A stretch of DNA of 52,713 bases from Chamaesiphon sp. 341R_metabat_111 (GTDB taxonomy: Bacteria; Cyanobacteriota; Cyanobacteriia; Cyanobacteriales; Chamaesiphonaceae), in the NCBI GenBank assembly GCA_025351825.1, contig JANXVE010000020.1, positions 1 through 52,713 of the forward strand, written 5' to 3'. Made by a program: the position numbers and the translations under genes. Shown here in pieces: positions 24,804 to 33,333 of this stretch (position 1 is its first letter; each line of letters begins with the position of its first letter). The notes beneath the pieces were generated by a model, which was not told the DNA's origin, made no database searches, and saw nothing but the letters and a program-made list of their open reading frames with translations.

Positions 24804-26234
24804 CTATTTACCAGCTCGAATCTTAGCTAATAAATCATAAAAAGGTTCCCAATTATTTTCTTGAGCGATCGGATCCCAAATCGATTCGATCTGCGGACGT
24901 AGTAGAATAGTTTGGGGGTTAGATCGATCCAATCTACTCTCAACCAAATTCATCTCAGTTTTGGATAAATCGCCCAAAGCTTGATGATAAAGCTGTAGCC
25001 ATTTACTATAACCAGAATTTCCGACCACTTCAGGCATTAATTCTGTTTCATTCAAGATTGAGTTCAGATCGTCGAACCAGCGTAATTTAAACGCCTGACT
25101 CAGATCGAAGAAAAACTGATGATAGCCAACCTGAGTATCTGATAATAGCTGCAATGTAGTCACTAATAGCTCATCAAGAACGGGGGTTGATTCACACTCA
25201 AATCCTAGCTTTTGGAGCATGAGCTTTTTATAGAATGGGAAATAGTAACCCTCGAATTTAGCCAGAGCAGTCGTCATTTCAGTCGGATCGATAACTGCTT
25301 TTAAAGGCTGCTGAAGTAACTCTAGATTGAGCTTACAGATGCCTGGTTGATTGCCATAGCTATATCGTCCATAGTGATCGAAATAAGCAGCCGTGAAGTC
25401 AGGATTATAGCTAGGCAAAAAGGCAAAAGGGCCATAGTCAAAACTCTCGCCAGTAATTGACATATTATCAGTATTTAATACTGCATGACAGAATCCTGCT
25501 GCCATCCATTGGGCAACTAATTCGGCAACCCGTTGGACTAATTCGGTGTAGAATTGAGCATAGCGATCGATTGCGGCAACATTGCTCAGATGACCATAAT
25601 AATATTCAATTACATGGTCTAATAACTTCTGAATTAAATCATTGCGCTTGAGATAATTTAATCGTTCAAATGTACCAAACCGGATGTGCGATCGACTAAA
25701 CCTGACCATTACCGCAGATCTCGTGGGTGAAGGTTCGTCTCCCCGCCAGAGATCCAAACCTGTTTCTACCATACTCAGACAGCGCGAAGTTTTGACTCCC
25801 ATCCGATGCAGGGCTTCCGCCGCTAGCACCTCCCGCACCCCACCCTTGAGCGTCAGCATCCCATCCCCACCGCGAGAATAAGGAGTCCGTCCCGAACCCT
25901 TGGTGCCAAAGTCATAGAGCTGCCCATCCACCCCGCGTACCTGTCCATACAGGAAGCCCCGCCCATCGCCCAAGCCTGGATTGTACTCACCAAATTGATA
26001 ACCGTGATAGCGTAGAGCTAGGAAGGGATGAGCTGGACTGACAAACTGACCAAAAGCTTCCGTAAAATCTGCATCGCTAACCCCACCAGGATCCAATCCC
26101 AACTGAATTAACAGATCGTCATTCCGAAACCGTAACGTCTGCTGCGAAAACTCAGCAGCAACTACGTCATCATAGTAATCAGCACCCAAAGTTTCTAAGG
26201 CAGGTTCGTAGTTGAGGGCGAGAATTGGATTCAT
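24804..26234 (-). CDS. selO: SelO-family protein adenylyltransferase (YdiU)
   Basis: A pseudokinase-fold enzyme that transfers AMP from ATP to Ser/Thr/Tyr of target proteins, linked to redox stress. Length 476 residues is typical of bacterial YdiU. Visible are [13 protein letters not shown], the ATP-binding [18 protein letters not shown], and the active-site region [20 protein letters not shown] with the metal-binding Asn/Asp pair. The C-terminal selenocysteine of eukaryotic SelO is absent, as in most bacteria. The position upstream of the SDR gene on the same strand suggests a two-gene unit. Confidence 0.9.
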   Translation of the reverse strand: MNPILALNYEPALETLGADYYDDVVAAEFSQQTLRFRNDDLLIQLGLDPGGVSDADFTEAFGQFVSPAHPFLALRYHGYQFGEYNPGLGDGRGFLYGQVRGVDGQLYDFGTKGSGRTPYSRGGDGMLTLKGGVREVLAAEALHRMGVKTSRCLSMVETGLDLWRGDEPSPTRSAVMVRFSRSHIRFGTFERLNYLKRNDLIQKLLDHVIEYYYGHLSNVAAIDRYAQFYTELVQRVAELVAQWMAAGFCHAVLNTDNMSITGESFDYGPFAFLPSYNPDFTAAYFDHYGRYSYGNQPGICKLNLELLQQPLKAVIDPTEMTTALAKFEGYYFPFYKKLMLQKLGFECESTPVLDELLVTTLQLLSDTQVGYHQFFFDLSQAFKLRWFDDLNSILNETELMPEVVGNSGYSKWLQLYHQALGDLSKTEMNLVESRLDRSNPQTILLRPQIESIWDPIAQENNWEPFYDLLAKIRAGK

Positions 26235-26465
26235 AAATTAGTTGGTTAGTGGTTTAGCGATTTAGTGGTTTAGCAAAAAGACATTGGATGACAGGTGGTA
26301 CGAGTTGAAAACAAATTGAATGGATGTTTTATTTCAATGAATACATTAAGCGAAGTAAATAATTGCAAATATTTACTAATTAGACATTGCTTGTGATTTA
26401 GCTAGTGAGCGTTGCTCATTAAATTGCTAAACCACTATTCACTAAACCACTAAACCACTAAATCC
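26235..26465. repeat. Spacer with octamer repeats on both sides
   Basis: GTGGTTTA-type octamers occur at about 26240-26275, and their complement CTAAACCA/CACTAAAC at about 26425-26462, in the divergent spacer between selO and crr7. The two sets could base-pair across about 150 bp. Confidence 0.55.
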
Positions 26466-26723
26466 ATGACAGACTCTCTAATGTTCAATAACGATGCTTA
26501 TGTGGTGCTGGAGACAGATCGACCAGAAGAACTGCTTACGCCAGCAGAAATGTTTGCAAAACTCAAACAAATTGTGATTAAATTTGCTGACGATCTGCCG
26601 ATCGATGTCCAGCAAATTAGTGGTGTCGATCGGCAGGTTCAATATCTGCTTGATACTAGCTGTGAGTTGGATCTAGTCCCAGGCGAATATTTGCAATGGT
26701 ATGTCGTTAGACTAGAGAAGTAG
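26466..26723 (+). CDS. crr7: Chlororespiratory reduction 7 (CRR7) family protein
   Basis: This 85-residue soluble protein has the CRR7 pattern: YVVLETDRPEELLTPAEM, then DLPIDVQQ, LLDTSCELDL and the C-terminal QWYVVRLEK. In plants CRR7 is needed for accumulation of the chloroplast NDH complex (subcomplex A assembly); the cyanobacterial homologue is presumed to act on NDH-1, but I do not know of proof. Its 3' end overlaps the convergent DUF2854 gene by 17 bp. Confidence 0.75.
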   Translation: MTDSLMFNNDAYVVLETDRPEELLTPAEMFAKLKQIVIKFADDLPIDVQQISGVDRQVQYLLDTSCELDLVPGEYLQWYVVRLEK

Positions 26724-27282
26724 TTTTCTCGGAGACTTTATCGACAACTAAAGTAAGATTTATTTCCTCTGTGCCATCATCATAATCGACGTGTGCTGTT
26801 ACACCTGGACCAAAGAATTTAGTAATCTTTTCATTTTTTTCTTGCCAAACATCAAGTTTCATAAAAGGAGAATAAAAATCTAGAGTGAGGGCATAAGTAC
26901 CACCAATTTCTGATTCTTTGATTCCGGTTAATACTGGTCGATCGTCATCACTAGGAGCCAACCCTAATTTTTCTAAAGCAATATCTAAATGTGCTTCTTG
27001 CCCGTACCGATAGCGAGTAACATCTTTACGAATTTGATTGAGTGTATCGGTAGCTTCTTTATCGCGGAGCTTCAGGATACTAGCAGAAGTCAATTCGGTA
27101 AAAGGTACTGGTTCGAGTTCTGCCGATTTGAGTGCCAAACCACCCAAGAACAGGGGAATGCCATAGAAGAAACCAATCAGGTTAAAAGTAGGATCGTCGA
27201 TGGCGTATGCAAAAAAACCGACGAGTGTGAGCAATCCACCAAGATTGATCAGGACTAAGCTGAGAGGAATTTGACGGAACAT
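26707..27282 (-). CDS. DUF2854 family membrane protein
   Basis: A 191-residue protein with two N-terminal membrane helices (LVLINLGGLLTLVGFFAYAI and LIGFFYGIPLFLGGLAL) and a soluble C-terminal domain (RYRYGQEAHLDIALEKLGL...). DUF2854 is shared by cyanobacteria and chloroplasts and has no established function. It is convergent with and overlaps crr7. Confidence 0.8.
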   Translation of the reverse strand: MFRQIPLSLVLINLGGLLTLVGFFAYAIDDPTFNLIGFFYGIPLFLGGLALKSAELEPVPFTELTSASILKLRDKEATDTLNQIRKDVTRYRYGQEAHLDIALEKLGLAPSDDDRPVLTGIKESEIGGTYALTLDFYSPFMKLDVWQEKNEKITKFFGPGVTAHVDYDDGTEEINLTLVVDKVSEKTTSLV

Positions 27283-27335
27283 ATCTGTGGATTAAAAAAA
27301 GACTGAAGTATTTTTATTATCGGCTAACTTAGCAA

Positions 27336-27436
27336 GTAGGGGGTAGGGGGATGGGGAGATAGAGGGGTGTGGGGAGTGTGGGGGGATTGGAACTATCGAT
27401 CGCTAAACCACTATCCACTAAACCACTAAACCACCA
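27336..27436. repeat. G-rich repeat followed by CACTAAAC octamers
   Basis: GTAGGGGG/GTGTGGGG-type G-rich units (27336-27391) are followed by CACTAAAC/CCACTATC octamers (27404-27436) ahead of the large ankyrin gene. The two repeat families also adjoin at 3808-3940. Confidence 0.65.
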
Positions 27437-27530
27437 TTAGCAATTCTGACCAATAATTTGGGAACCATAGATACAGAGGCAGTGCATTGGGCACATTACT
27501 TGTCACCCATAAGATTTGGACACAGCAACC

Positions 27531-30266
27531 ATGAGTGTAGATCCCCAAACTCAGAACTTATTTGATGCGATTTTGGCAGTGAATTACGATCGAGTCAAAC
27601 TCATTGTCGATGCAGGGGTAGGAATCAATCACCCGAACGATCGTGGGCAAACTCCATTGGTGGTAGCTTGTCAGCGGGGTAATTTGGAGATCGTCGATCT
27701 GCTCATGGCTGCTGGTGCTCAGATGCAGGTATCTTTAGATCCAGTCGTGTCGTCGGCGGAAGTTACCTACGCTTTCGATCTCGATGAAATTTTTGCAGCT
27801 AATGAAGTTTCCGATCGTTTAATCGGTGGTGACAACTCCAAAATATTTGTAGATAGCGAAATTACGATGACTTCGCTGAATAATCCAGCCCAAAAGGTTG
27901 AATTTCAGCCGAGCGAAACTTATGCATTCGATCTGAGTCGCGATCTAGACAGGCTTACTGCTGAGAATCAAGAGGAGCCAGATTGCTTGTCAGTGCCGAT
28001 GGGCGAATGGGAGGCAAATGAAACCTATGTGATGGACAATTTTAATCTGCCGATCCCCGATCCTGACGAAGCTGGTGAAAATTTTGCACAGGAGGGCTTT
28101 CTGGTAGATCTGATTCAGCAGCAGGATTCGATCGAAATCGATTCAGCGATTGATGAAGATGGGACTGCCATGAGTGATGACTGGGATGAAGGGGCGACAT
28201 ACGCGATCGATCTTGACGATCTCCATCTCGCCGAACTAATGGGTGGAGCAGCTACAGCACCAATAGCTCTGGAAGTAGTTGCTCCAGAGATCGATGAAGA
28301 TGGGACTGCCATGAGTGATGACTGGGCAGAAGGGGAGACATATGCGATCGATCTTGACGATCTCCATCTTGCCGAACTAATAGGTGGAATTAAGGAATCT
28401 GCAAAATTTGTAGAAGTAATTGCGCCAGAAATCACTGAAATTAGTAGTGCCTCAATCGATACCCATGCCGAAAATGAAACCTATGCGATCGATCTAGGCG
28501 ATCTCGATCTGTCCAAATTAATCGATGGTATTGATGATAATTTTGAAGGTGGCGACATCTCTGCGCCATTGTCAGAGTATATTCTCACAGACATTGATTC
28601 TAGTTTATTTCCAGTAATTGCTGGTGAAGATGAGCCAGACTATACGATCGACGACGATCCGACAGATATTTTTGGACAGCGTGAGTCCAGCTCTGACGCA
28701 CCGACTCCGACATATGACGAAAATGCGACAAACACCTCGCTGATGGCGGCGGTAATTGATGGCGATCTGGATTTGGTGAAACAATCGATCGAAGCTGGAG
28801 CCAGTCTCGATCGCTATGATTGGAATCTCAGCTACGCGCCACTGGGGATGGCAATCGATCGAGGACATGCCGATCTTGTCGAGTGTCTACTAAAAGCCGG
28901 AGCCAATCCCCACTGTGGCAGCACATCCACCACCGCGCTGGGTTTAGCCGCTGAAAACGGTGAAGCCGAAATTATGCAGCTATTGCTGGCACGCCGAGTT
29001 GATGTCAATACACCGATTGCCCCAGACGGCTGGACAGCCTTACTCGCTGCCATTCAAAATGGACATCGATCTGTCGTCCAATTGTTGGTAGCTGCGGGCG
29101 CGAATGTCAATGTCTGGAGCCGTGGTGAGACACCAATCATCCTCGCTGCCAAATCTGAAGAGCGGGATATCTACAACTATCTCTATCCGATCGTCAATAC
29201 AGCCATTCGCCTATGTGCCGATCGAGATGGCGAACATCTGCTCCAAGCCACCCACAAACGCCGGATTCGGCTCCAAAATCGTCCGATTGAGAAATTCATC
29301 GAAATGGCAACAGAGGGCAATATTGCCGAGATAAATCGCGCAATTGAGGTCGGGATTGAAATCGACGAACTTGGTGCCAAAGGGCATACAGCACTGATGG
29401 TAGCGGCATATTATGGTCATCGATCGGTTGTCAATGCTTTACTCGCTGCTGGTGCAGATCCCAATCTTCTCAGCGATGACAATGGTTTGGGGGCAGGAAT
29501 GACTGCGCTAATGTTGGCAGCAGGCAGTTTCTTTGCCAGCAATCGTCAACAGATCGCCAAATTACTCATTGCTGGTGGTGCAGATGTCAATCAGCGTGGT
29601 GTCGGCGGCAAAACAGCAATTTTCTATGCCGCACTAGCTGGCTCTGGCTACCAAGATTGTGTTGAAATACTGATCGCTGCTGGTGCCGATCTCGACATCC
29701 ATAACGATCGTGGGCATACCGTTTTGACATCAGTAGCTACCGCTGAAAATTACTCGATGCTAAATCTGCTGATGCAAGCAGGTGCCTCAACCGATGGATT
29801 GGCTTCGATTCAACTGATCCAAGCAGCAGCAGCAGGGAATATGAACCGAGTTCGAGCATTATTAACTGCCAACGTCAATCTCGATCTCGATCGAGGTGCC
29901 GCTATTGGCAATGCCGCAGCCGCCGGACATACTCAGATTGTCGAGCTACTAATCCAAGCAGGCGCGAATGTCAATCTCACCGATAAGCTGGGATTCTCTC
30001 CGATCGCTAGTGCTGCCTACTCCGGCTATAGTGAAATAGTTAATTTACTAATTGAAGCAGGCGCAGACATTCAAGCCCCCGCTGGTGAGTCGCAAAGTTA
30101 TTCTGCTCTAGAATACGCCCAAATGGGACTATATCAATTTGATGCTCGCTCACTCACCAGTGCAGCACAGAAGGAAGCATCTAGCCGATCTGATCTAACC
30201 CAACCAGCAGATCTTCAACACGATCGAATCATTCGCAAACTTGAGCAATTAGTGAGTCGAGGCTAG
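27531..30266 (+). CDS. Large ankyrin-repeat protein with internal acidic TYAxDL repeats
   Basis: About 911 residues from the ATG at 27531; a TTG at 27516 would add five. Residue numbers here count from the TTG. One or two ankyrin repeats open the protein (RGQTPLVVACQRGNLEIVDL). Residues 80-400 are an acidic, ankyrin-free insert in which the motif (E/A)TYA(I/F)DL recurs at about residues 84, 135, 228, 275 and 322, with a variant at 170. The units at 228, 275 and 322 are exactly 47 residues apart. Ankyrin repeats resume at about 405 and run in two blocks to about 860. No signal peptide, membrane span or enzyme motif is seen. It is probably a cytoplasmic scaffold. It stands alone between repeat-rich spacers. 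Confidence 0.82.
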   Translation: MSVDPQTQNLFDAILAVNYDRVKLIVDAGVGINHPNDRGQTPLVVACQRGNLEIVDLLMAAGAQMQVSLDPVVSSAEVTYAFDLDEIFAANEVSDRLIGGDNSKIFVDSEITMTSLNNPAQKVEFQPSETYAFDLSRDLDRLTAENQEEPDCLSVPMGEWEANETYVMDNFNLPIPDPDEAGENFAQEGFLVDLIQQQDSIEIDSAIDEDGTAMSDDWDEGATYAIDLDDLHLAELMGGAATAPIALEVVAPEIDEDGTAMSDDWAEGETYAIDLDDLHLAELIGGIKESAKFVEVIAPEITEISSASIDTHAENETYAIDLGDLDLSKLIDGIDDNFEGGDISAPLSEYILTDIDSSLFPVIAGEDEPDYTIDDDPTDIFGQRESSSDAPTPTYDENATNTSLMAAVIDGDLDLVKQSIEAGASLDRYDWNLSYAPLGMAIDRGHADLVECLLKAGANPHCGSTSTTALGLAAENGEAEIMQLLLARRVDVNTPIAPDGWTALLAAIQNGHRSVVQLLVAAGANVNVWSRGETPIILAAKSEERDIYNYLYPIVNTAIRLCADRDGEHLLQATHKRRIRLQNRPIEKFIEMATEGNIAEINRAIEVGIEIDELGAKGHTALMVAAYYGHRSVVNALLAAGADPNLLSDDNGLGAGMTALMLAAGSFFASNRQQIAKLLIAGGADVNQRGVGGKTAIFYAALAGSGYQDCVEILIAAGADLDIHNDRGHTVLTSVATAENYSMLNLLMQAGASTDGLASIQLIQAAAAGNMNRVRALLTANVNLDLDRGAAIGNAAAAGHTQIVELLIQAGANVNLTDKLGFSPIASAAYSGYSEIVNLLIEAGADIQAPAGESQSYSALEYAQMGLYQFDARSLTSAAQKEASSRSDLTQPADLQHDRIIRKLEQLVSRG

Positions 30267-30334
30267 TCTCATCCCATTAAATTAGTCAGATTAATTCTCA
30301 ATAACTTCGCGATCGATCCCGATCGACCCATGAT

Positions 30335-30501
30335 AGGATGTAGCCAGTCGTTGGCAGTCAGCCACGGAAATTAATGGGGAAAGATTGGTGCAAAATCCAA
30401 CGCTGTCCCGCAACTGTGATGCTTTTAGTCTCTAAATTGAGGCTTGAACTAGCTGAGTCAGAACACCCGTTAATTAAACTACATCACGTTCATCTGCGAG
30501 G
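30335..30501 (+). ncRNA. Cobalamin (B12) riboswitch upstream of cbiM
   Basis: The core reads GCCACGGAA, GGGGAAAGATTGGTGCAAA, TCCAACGCTGTCCCGCAACTG and, near the 3' side, the B12-box-like GAGTCAGAACACCCG. These are the conserved blocks of the AdoCbl riboswitch. It ends against the GAGG ribosome-binding site of cbiM, favouring control of translation: B12 binding would hide the ribosome site and shut off cobalt uptake. Boundaries are approximate. Confidence 0.9.
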
Positions 30502-30507
30502 TACAGG

Positions 30508-31293
30508 GTGACAAAATATCAATCAAAAAAAGTTGCTAAGTTATTAGCAATGGTTGGTTTGAGCGGCTATCTGATCGCTGGCTCACCGACATCAGCACAG
30601 GCGATGCACATTGCCGAAGGCTATCTACCCGTGCAGTGGGCAGTCTTTTGGTGGGTGGTTGCGATTCCCTTCTTTTGGTTGGGGATGCGATCGATCGATC
30701 GGATTACCAAGGCTCATCCAGAACTCAAGCTTTTACTAGCACTAGCTGGAGCCTTCACCTTCGTCCTCTCTGCGCTCAAGATCCCTTCTGTCAATGGCAG
30801 TAGCTCTCACCCCACAGGCACAGGCTTAGGTACAATTTTATTTGGTCCCCTGGCAATGTCGGTAATGGGTGGATTAGTCTTATTATTTCAGGCGATCTTA
30901 CTCGCACATGGTGGCATCACCACCCTGGGTGCAAATGCGTTCTCGATGGCAATTGTCGGCCCAATGGTCGCTTATGTCGTGTACAATGCGATCGCCAAAA
31001 CTGGGCATCCAAAAATTGCCGTCTTCCTCGCGTCAATGCTGGAAGACTTGTGTACTTATCTGGTTACTGCTGTTCAATTAGCTCTCGCTTTTCCTGCCGC
31101 ACAGGGTGGATTTATGGCAGCTTTTATTAAATTTGTCGGTGTATTTGCCATCACCCAAATTCCCTTGGCAATCAGTGAAGGATTATTAACCTTACTAGTC
31201 TGGAACTGGCTCCAAGACTACGGCCAACAGGAATTAAAGACACTCGGACTATTTCAACAGAAAAATAATTTAGATGCAGAAATTATCAATTAA
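30508..31293 (+). CDS. cbiM: Cobalt ECF transporter substrate-capture subunit CbiM
   Basis: CbiM is the S-component of the CbiMNQO energy-coupling-factor cobalt importer. It starts at GTG 30508 with a GAGG site. Residues 1-32 form a signal peptide ending in AQA. The mature chain begins [12 protein letters not shown]. In CbiM/NikM the mature N-terminal Met-His pair helps coordinate the metal, so cleavage at AQA would expose exactly that end. Six or seven membrane helices follow. [11 protein letters not shown] carries the conserved His of the metal site. It overlaps cbiN by 20 bp. Confidence 0.95.
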   Translation: MTKYQSKKVAKLLAMVGLSGYLIAGSPTSAQAMHIAEGYLPVQWAVFWWVVAIPFFWLGMRSIDRITKAHPELKLLLALAGAFTFVLSALKIPSVNGSSSHPTGTGLGTILFGPLAMSVMGGLVLLFQAILLAHGGITTLGANAFSMAIVGPMVAYVVYNAIAKTGHPKIAVFLASMLEDLCTYLVTAVQLALAFPAAQGGFMAAFIKFVGVFAITQIPLAISEGLLTLLVWNWLQDYGQQELKTLGLFQQKNNLDAEIIN

Positions 31294-31594
31294 TACCTGG
31301 CTATTCGGTGGCGCACTGATTTTGTCGATGGCTCCTGTCTTGATTCATCAGGGCAAAGAATTTAAGGCGACAGATAGTATCAATATCACCGCGATCGAAC
31401 AAGTCAAACCTGGCTACAAACCGTGGTTTGAACCAGTGATAAAACCATCTGGTGGCGAGGTTGAAACCTTTCTATTTGCGACTCAAGCGGCGATCGGATC
31501 GGGAGTTGTCTGCTATATTTTAGGACTATATAAAGGTCGAACCGAGCGTCGGAAAATAGATGAAGTCGTGGCAATTGTCAAAGATCGCGATTAG
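31274..31594 (+). CDS. cbiN: Cobalt transporter auxiliary subunit CbiN
   Basis: A 106-residue protein with two membrane helices (about residues 8-22 and 71-88) and a periplasmic loop between them containing [20 protein letters not shown]. CbiN loads cobalt onto CbiM. It overlaps cbiM at the start and shares one base of its stop with the GTG of cbiQ, indicating tight translational coupling. Confidence 0.92.
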   Translation: MQKLSINTWLFGGALILSMAPVLIHQGKEFKATDSINITAIEQVKPGYKPWFEPVIKPSGGEVETFLFATQAAIGSGVVCYILGLYKGRTERRKIDEVVAIVKDRD

Positions 31595-32388
31595 TGCATA
31601 TTCAGCTTGATACTCTCGCCTATAGCAATCGGCTGCGGCATCTCCCTCCAGCCCAAAAGCTCTGGTTCGCGCTGATAGTGCTGCTACTTGCCCTGATTAC
31701 CCATTATCCAGTCCAAATCCTCATTTTTATCTGGATGAGCTGCTGGAGCGTAGTTTATGCGGGGATTCCGTGGCGGATCTACAGCTCGATGATCCTGGGG
31801 GTGATGACATTTCTGATTACCAGTATGCCAGCGTTGGCGATCGAGTATGCTGGCACTATCTCTGGAGATATTCAGTCTGATGTTTTGTGTCAGATAGCTG
31901 GATGGGGCGGACATATTTACCTCAGCCGTCAGGGTTTGATTCAGGCGATCGAAGTTTTGATTCGATCGTTGGCGAGTACTTCCGCGCTATTCTTTATAGT
32001 ATTGACAATTCCGGCGATCGATCTGGCAACTACTGCCCAAAAAATTGGTTGTCCGCAGATCCTAGTCGAATTAGCTTTGTTGGTTTATCGATTTATCTTT
32101 CTATTAGCAGACACAGCCCAAAAGATTGTCACCGCCCAAGTTTCGCGCGGTGGTTATCGAATTAATCGGCTGAGAATATATAGCTTGAATTTACTAGTGC
32201 GCCAATTAATTGGGCGCACGGCTAGTCGTTATCAGCAGTTAACGTTAGGAGTAACCGCACGCGGTTTTCAGCAAGAATTTAGATTTTGGCAACCGCTACA
32301 ATATCAATATTCACCTCGCTATGCGAGAGAATCAATCATTGGTTGTGTAATCTTAATTATTGGCGAGATATTATATCTGCATAGATAA
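31594..32388 (+). CDS. cbiQ: Cobalt transporter transmembrane T-component CbiQ
   Basis: This 264-residue EcfT-family protein couples ATP hydrolysis to CbiM. The start is GTG, overlapping the TAG of cbiN. About five helices lie at residues 20-125 and at the C-terminus. The conserved coupling segments are visible: LVELALLVYRFIFLLADTA, VSRGGYR and VTARGF, corresponding to the two A-R-G type motifs that dock onto the ATPase. Confidence 0.93.
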   Translation: MHIQLDTLAYSNRLRHLPPAQKLWFALIVLLLALITHYPVQILIFIWMSCWSVVYAGIPWRIYSSMILGVMTFLITSMPALAIEYAGTISGDIQSDVLCQIAGWGGHIYLSRQGLIQAIEVLIRSLASTSALFFIVLTIPAIDLATTAQKIGCPQILVELALLVYRFIFLLADTAQKIVTAQVSRGGYRINRLRIYSLNLLVRQLIGRTASRYQQLTLGVTARGFQQEFRFWQPLQYQYSPRYARESIIGCVILIIGEILYLHR

Positions 32389-32394
32389 GTTACT

Positions 32395-32465
32395 CACCAT
32401 TCACCATCCACACTTCTTCTTGCGAAGAGGTTTCACCAACGGCTACGCTCAGTGCAAGCCATCCA
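32395..32465. repeat. Interspersed repeat between cbiQ and cbiO
   Basis: The spacer carries TTGCGAAGAGGTTTCACCAA and GGCTACGCTCAGTGCAAGCC, strings of the type found as dispersed repeats in many cyanobacterial genomes, preceded by ACCATTCACCATCCAC-type heptamers. It pushes cbiO 85 bp away from an otherwise overlapping operon, suggesting insertion into the operon. Confidence 0.55.
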
Positions 32466-32473
32466 CTCCACCA

Positions 32474-33328
32474 ATGATTAATGATGAATACTTACTAGAA
32501 TTCAAAGATATCTACTATAGCTATCCGATGGCAAAATCTCCAACTTTAACAGGTTTAAGCTTTCGGTTGCCGAAAAATAAAAAAACAGCAATTATCGGTC
32601 AAAATGGTTGTGGTAAATCCACCATGTTTCTGATTGCCGATGGATTGTGTCAACCCGATCGAGGTACAGTTACTTTAGACAATACTCCACTCACATTCGA
32701 TCGAGCATCCTTGAATCGCTGGCGACAACGAGTAGGGCTAGTATTTCAAGATCCCGAACAACAACTAGTCGCACCAACTGTGGCTGCTGATGTTTCTTAT
32801 GGACTGTGCAATCAAGGATTAGCAGATGCAGAAGTTGCCGCAAAAGTAACTAAAACTCTCGCTGATTTCCAACTAGAAAATCTGGCGATGTCACCCCTCC
32901 AACACCTCAGCTTGGGTCAAAAAAAACGAGTCAGTATTGCAGGTGTGATGGCATTGCAACCCGAATTATTGCTATTAGATGAACCCACTGCCTACCTCGA
33001 TCCGATTCAAACGCGAAACCTCCTGGCGGAATTAGATGCGATCGCCAAATTAGGTACTACTCTATTAATTGCTACCCACGATTTGGATTTTGTTTATCAA
33101 TGGGCGGATTGGGTATTGGTGATGGAACAAGGACAAATCATCGCTGAAGGTGAAACAATTGCCGTCTTTGAGCAGCTTCGATCGATGCCTGATTTTCAAT
33201 TAGGAATGCCAATACTATCGCAAATGTGGTTGCAGTTAGCCAATAAAATGCCACAACTTCCAGCTCCCAGATCGATCGAGGAATTTAATCTTTATCTAGA
33301 AAAATATCTGGCTCAACGCGATCGTTAG
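32474..33328 (+). CDS. cbiO: Cobalt transporter ATPase CbiO
   Basis: The A-component ATPase of the cobalt ECF importer is 284 residues. It has Walker A IGQNGCGKSTMF, Q-loop FQDPEQQL (the EcfA/CbiO form), signature LSLGQKKRVSIAGVMA, Walker B LLLLDEPTAYLD and switch THDLDF. The ATG at 32474 is chosen because the open upstream codons (from 32360) translate the interspersed repeat. It ends 5 bp before the convergent dnaX stop. Confidence 0.94.
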   Translation: MINDEYLLEFKDIYYSYPMAKSPTLTGLSFRLPKNKKTAIIGQNGCGKSTMFLIADGLCQPDRGTVTLDNTPLTFDRASLNRWRQRVGLVFQDPEQQLVAPTVAADVSYGLCNQGLADAEVAAKVTKTLADFQLENLAMSPLQHLSLGQKKRVSIAGVMALQPELLLLDEPTAYLDPIQTRNLLAELDAIAKLGTTLLIATHDLDFVYQWADWVLVMEQGQIIAEGETIAVFEQLRSMPDFQLGMPILSQMWLQLANKMPQLPAPRSIEEFNLYLEKYLAQRDR

Positions 33329-33333
33329 TAGAT

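Noticed and set aside
32360-32473. N-terminal extension of CbiO from 32360
   Set aside because: Those codons translate part of cbiQ and an interspersed repeat; the conserved ATPase begins after the ATG at 32474.
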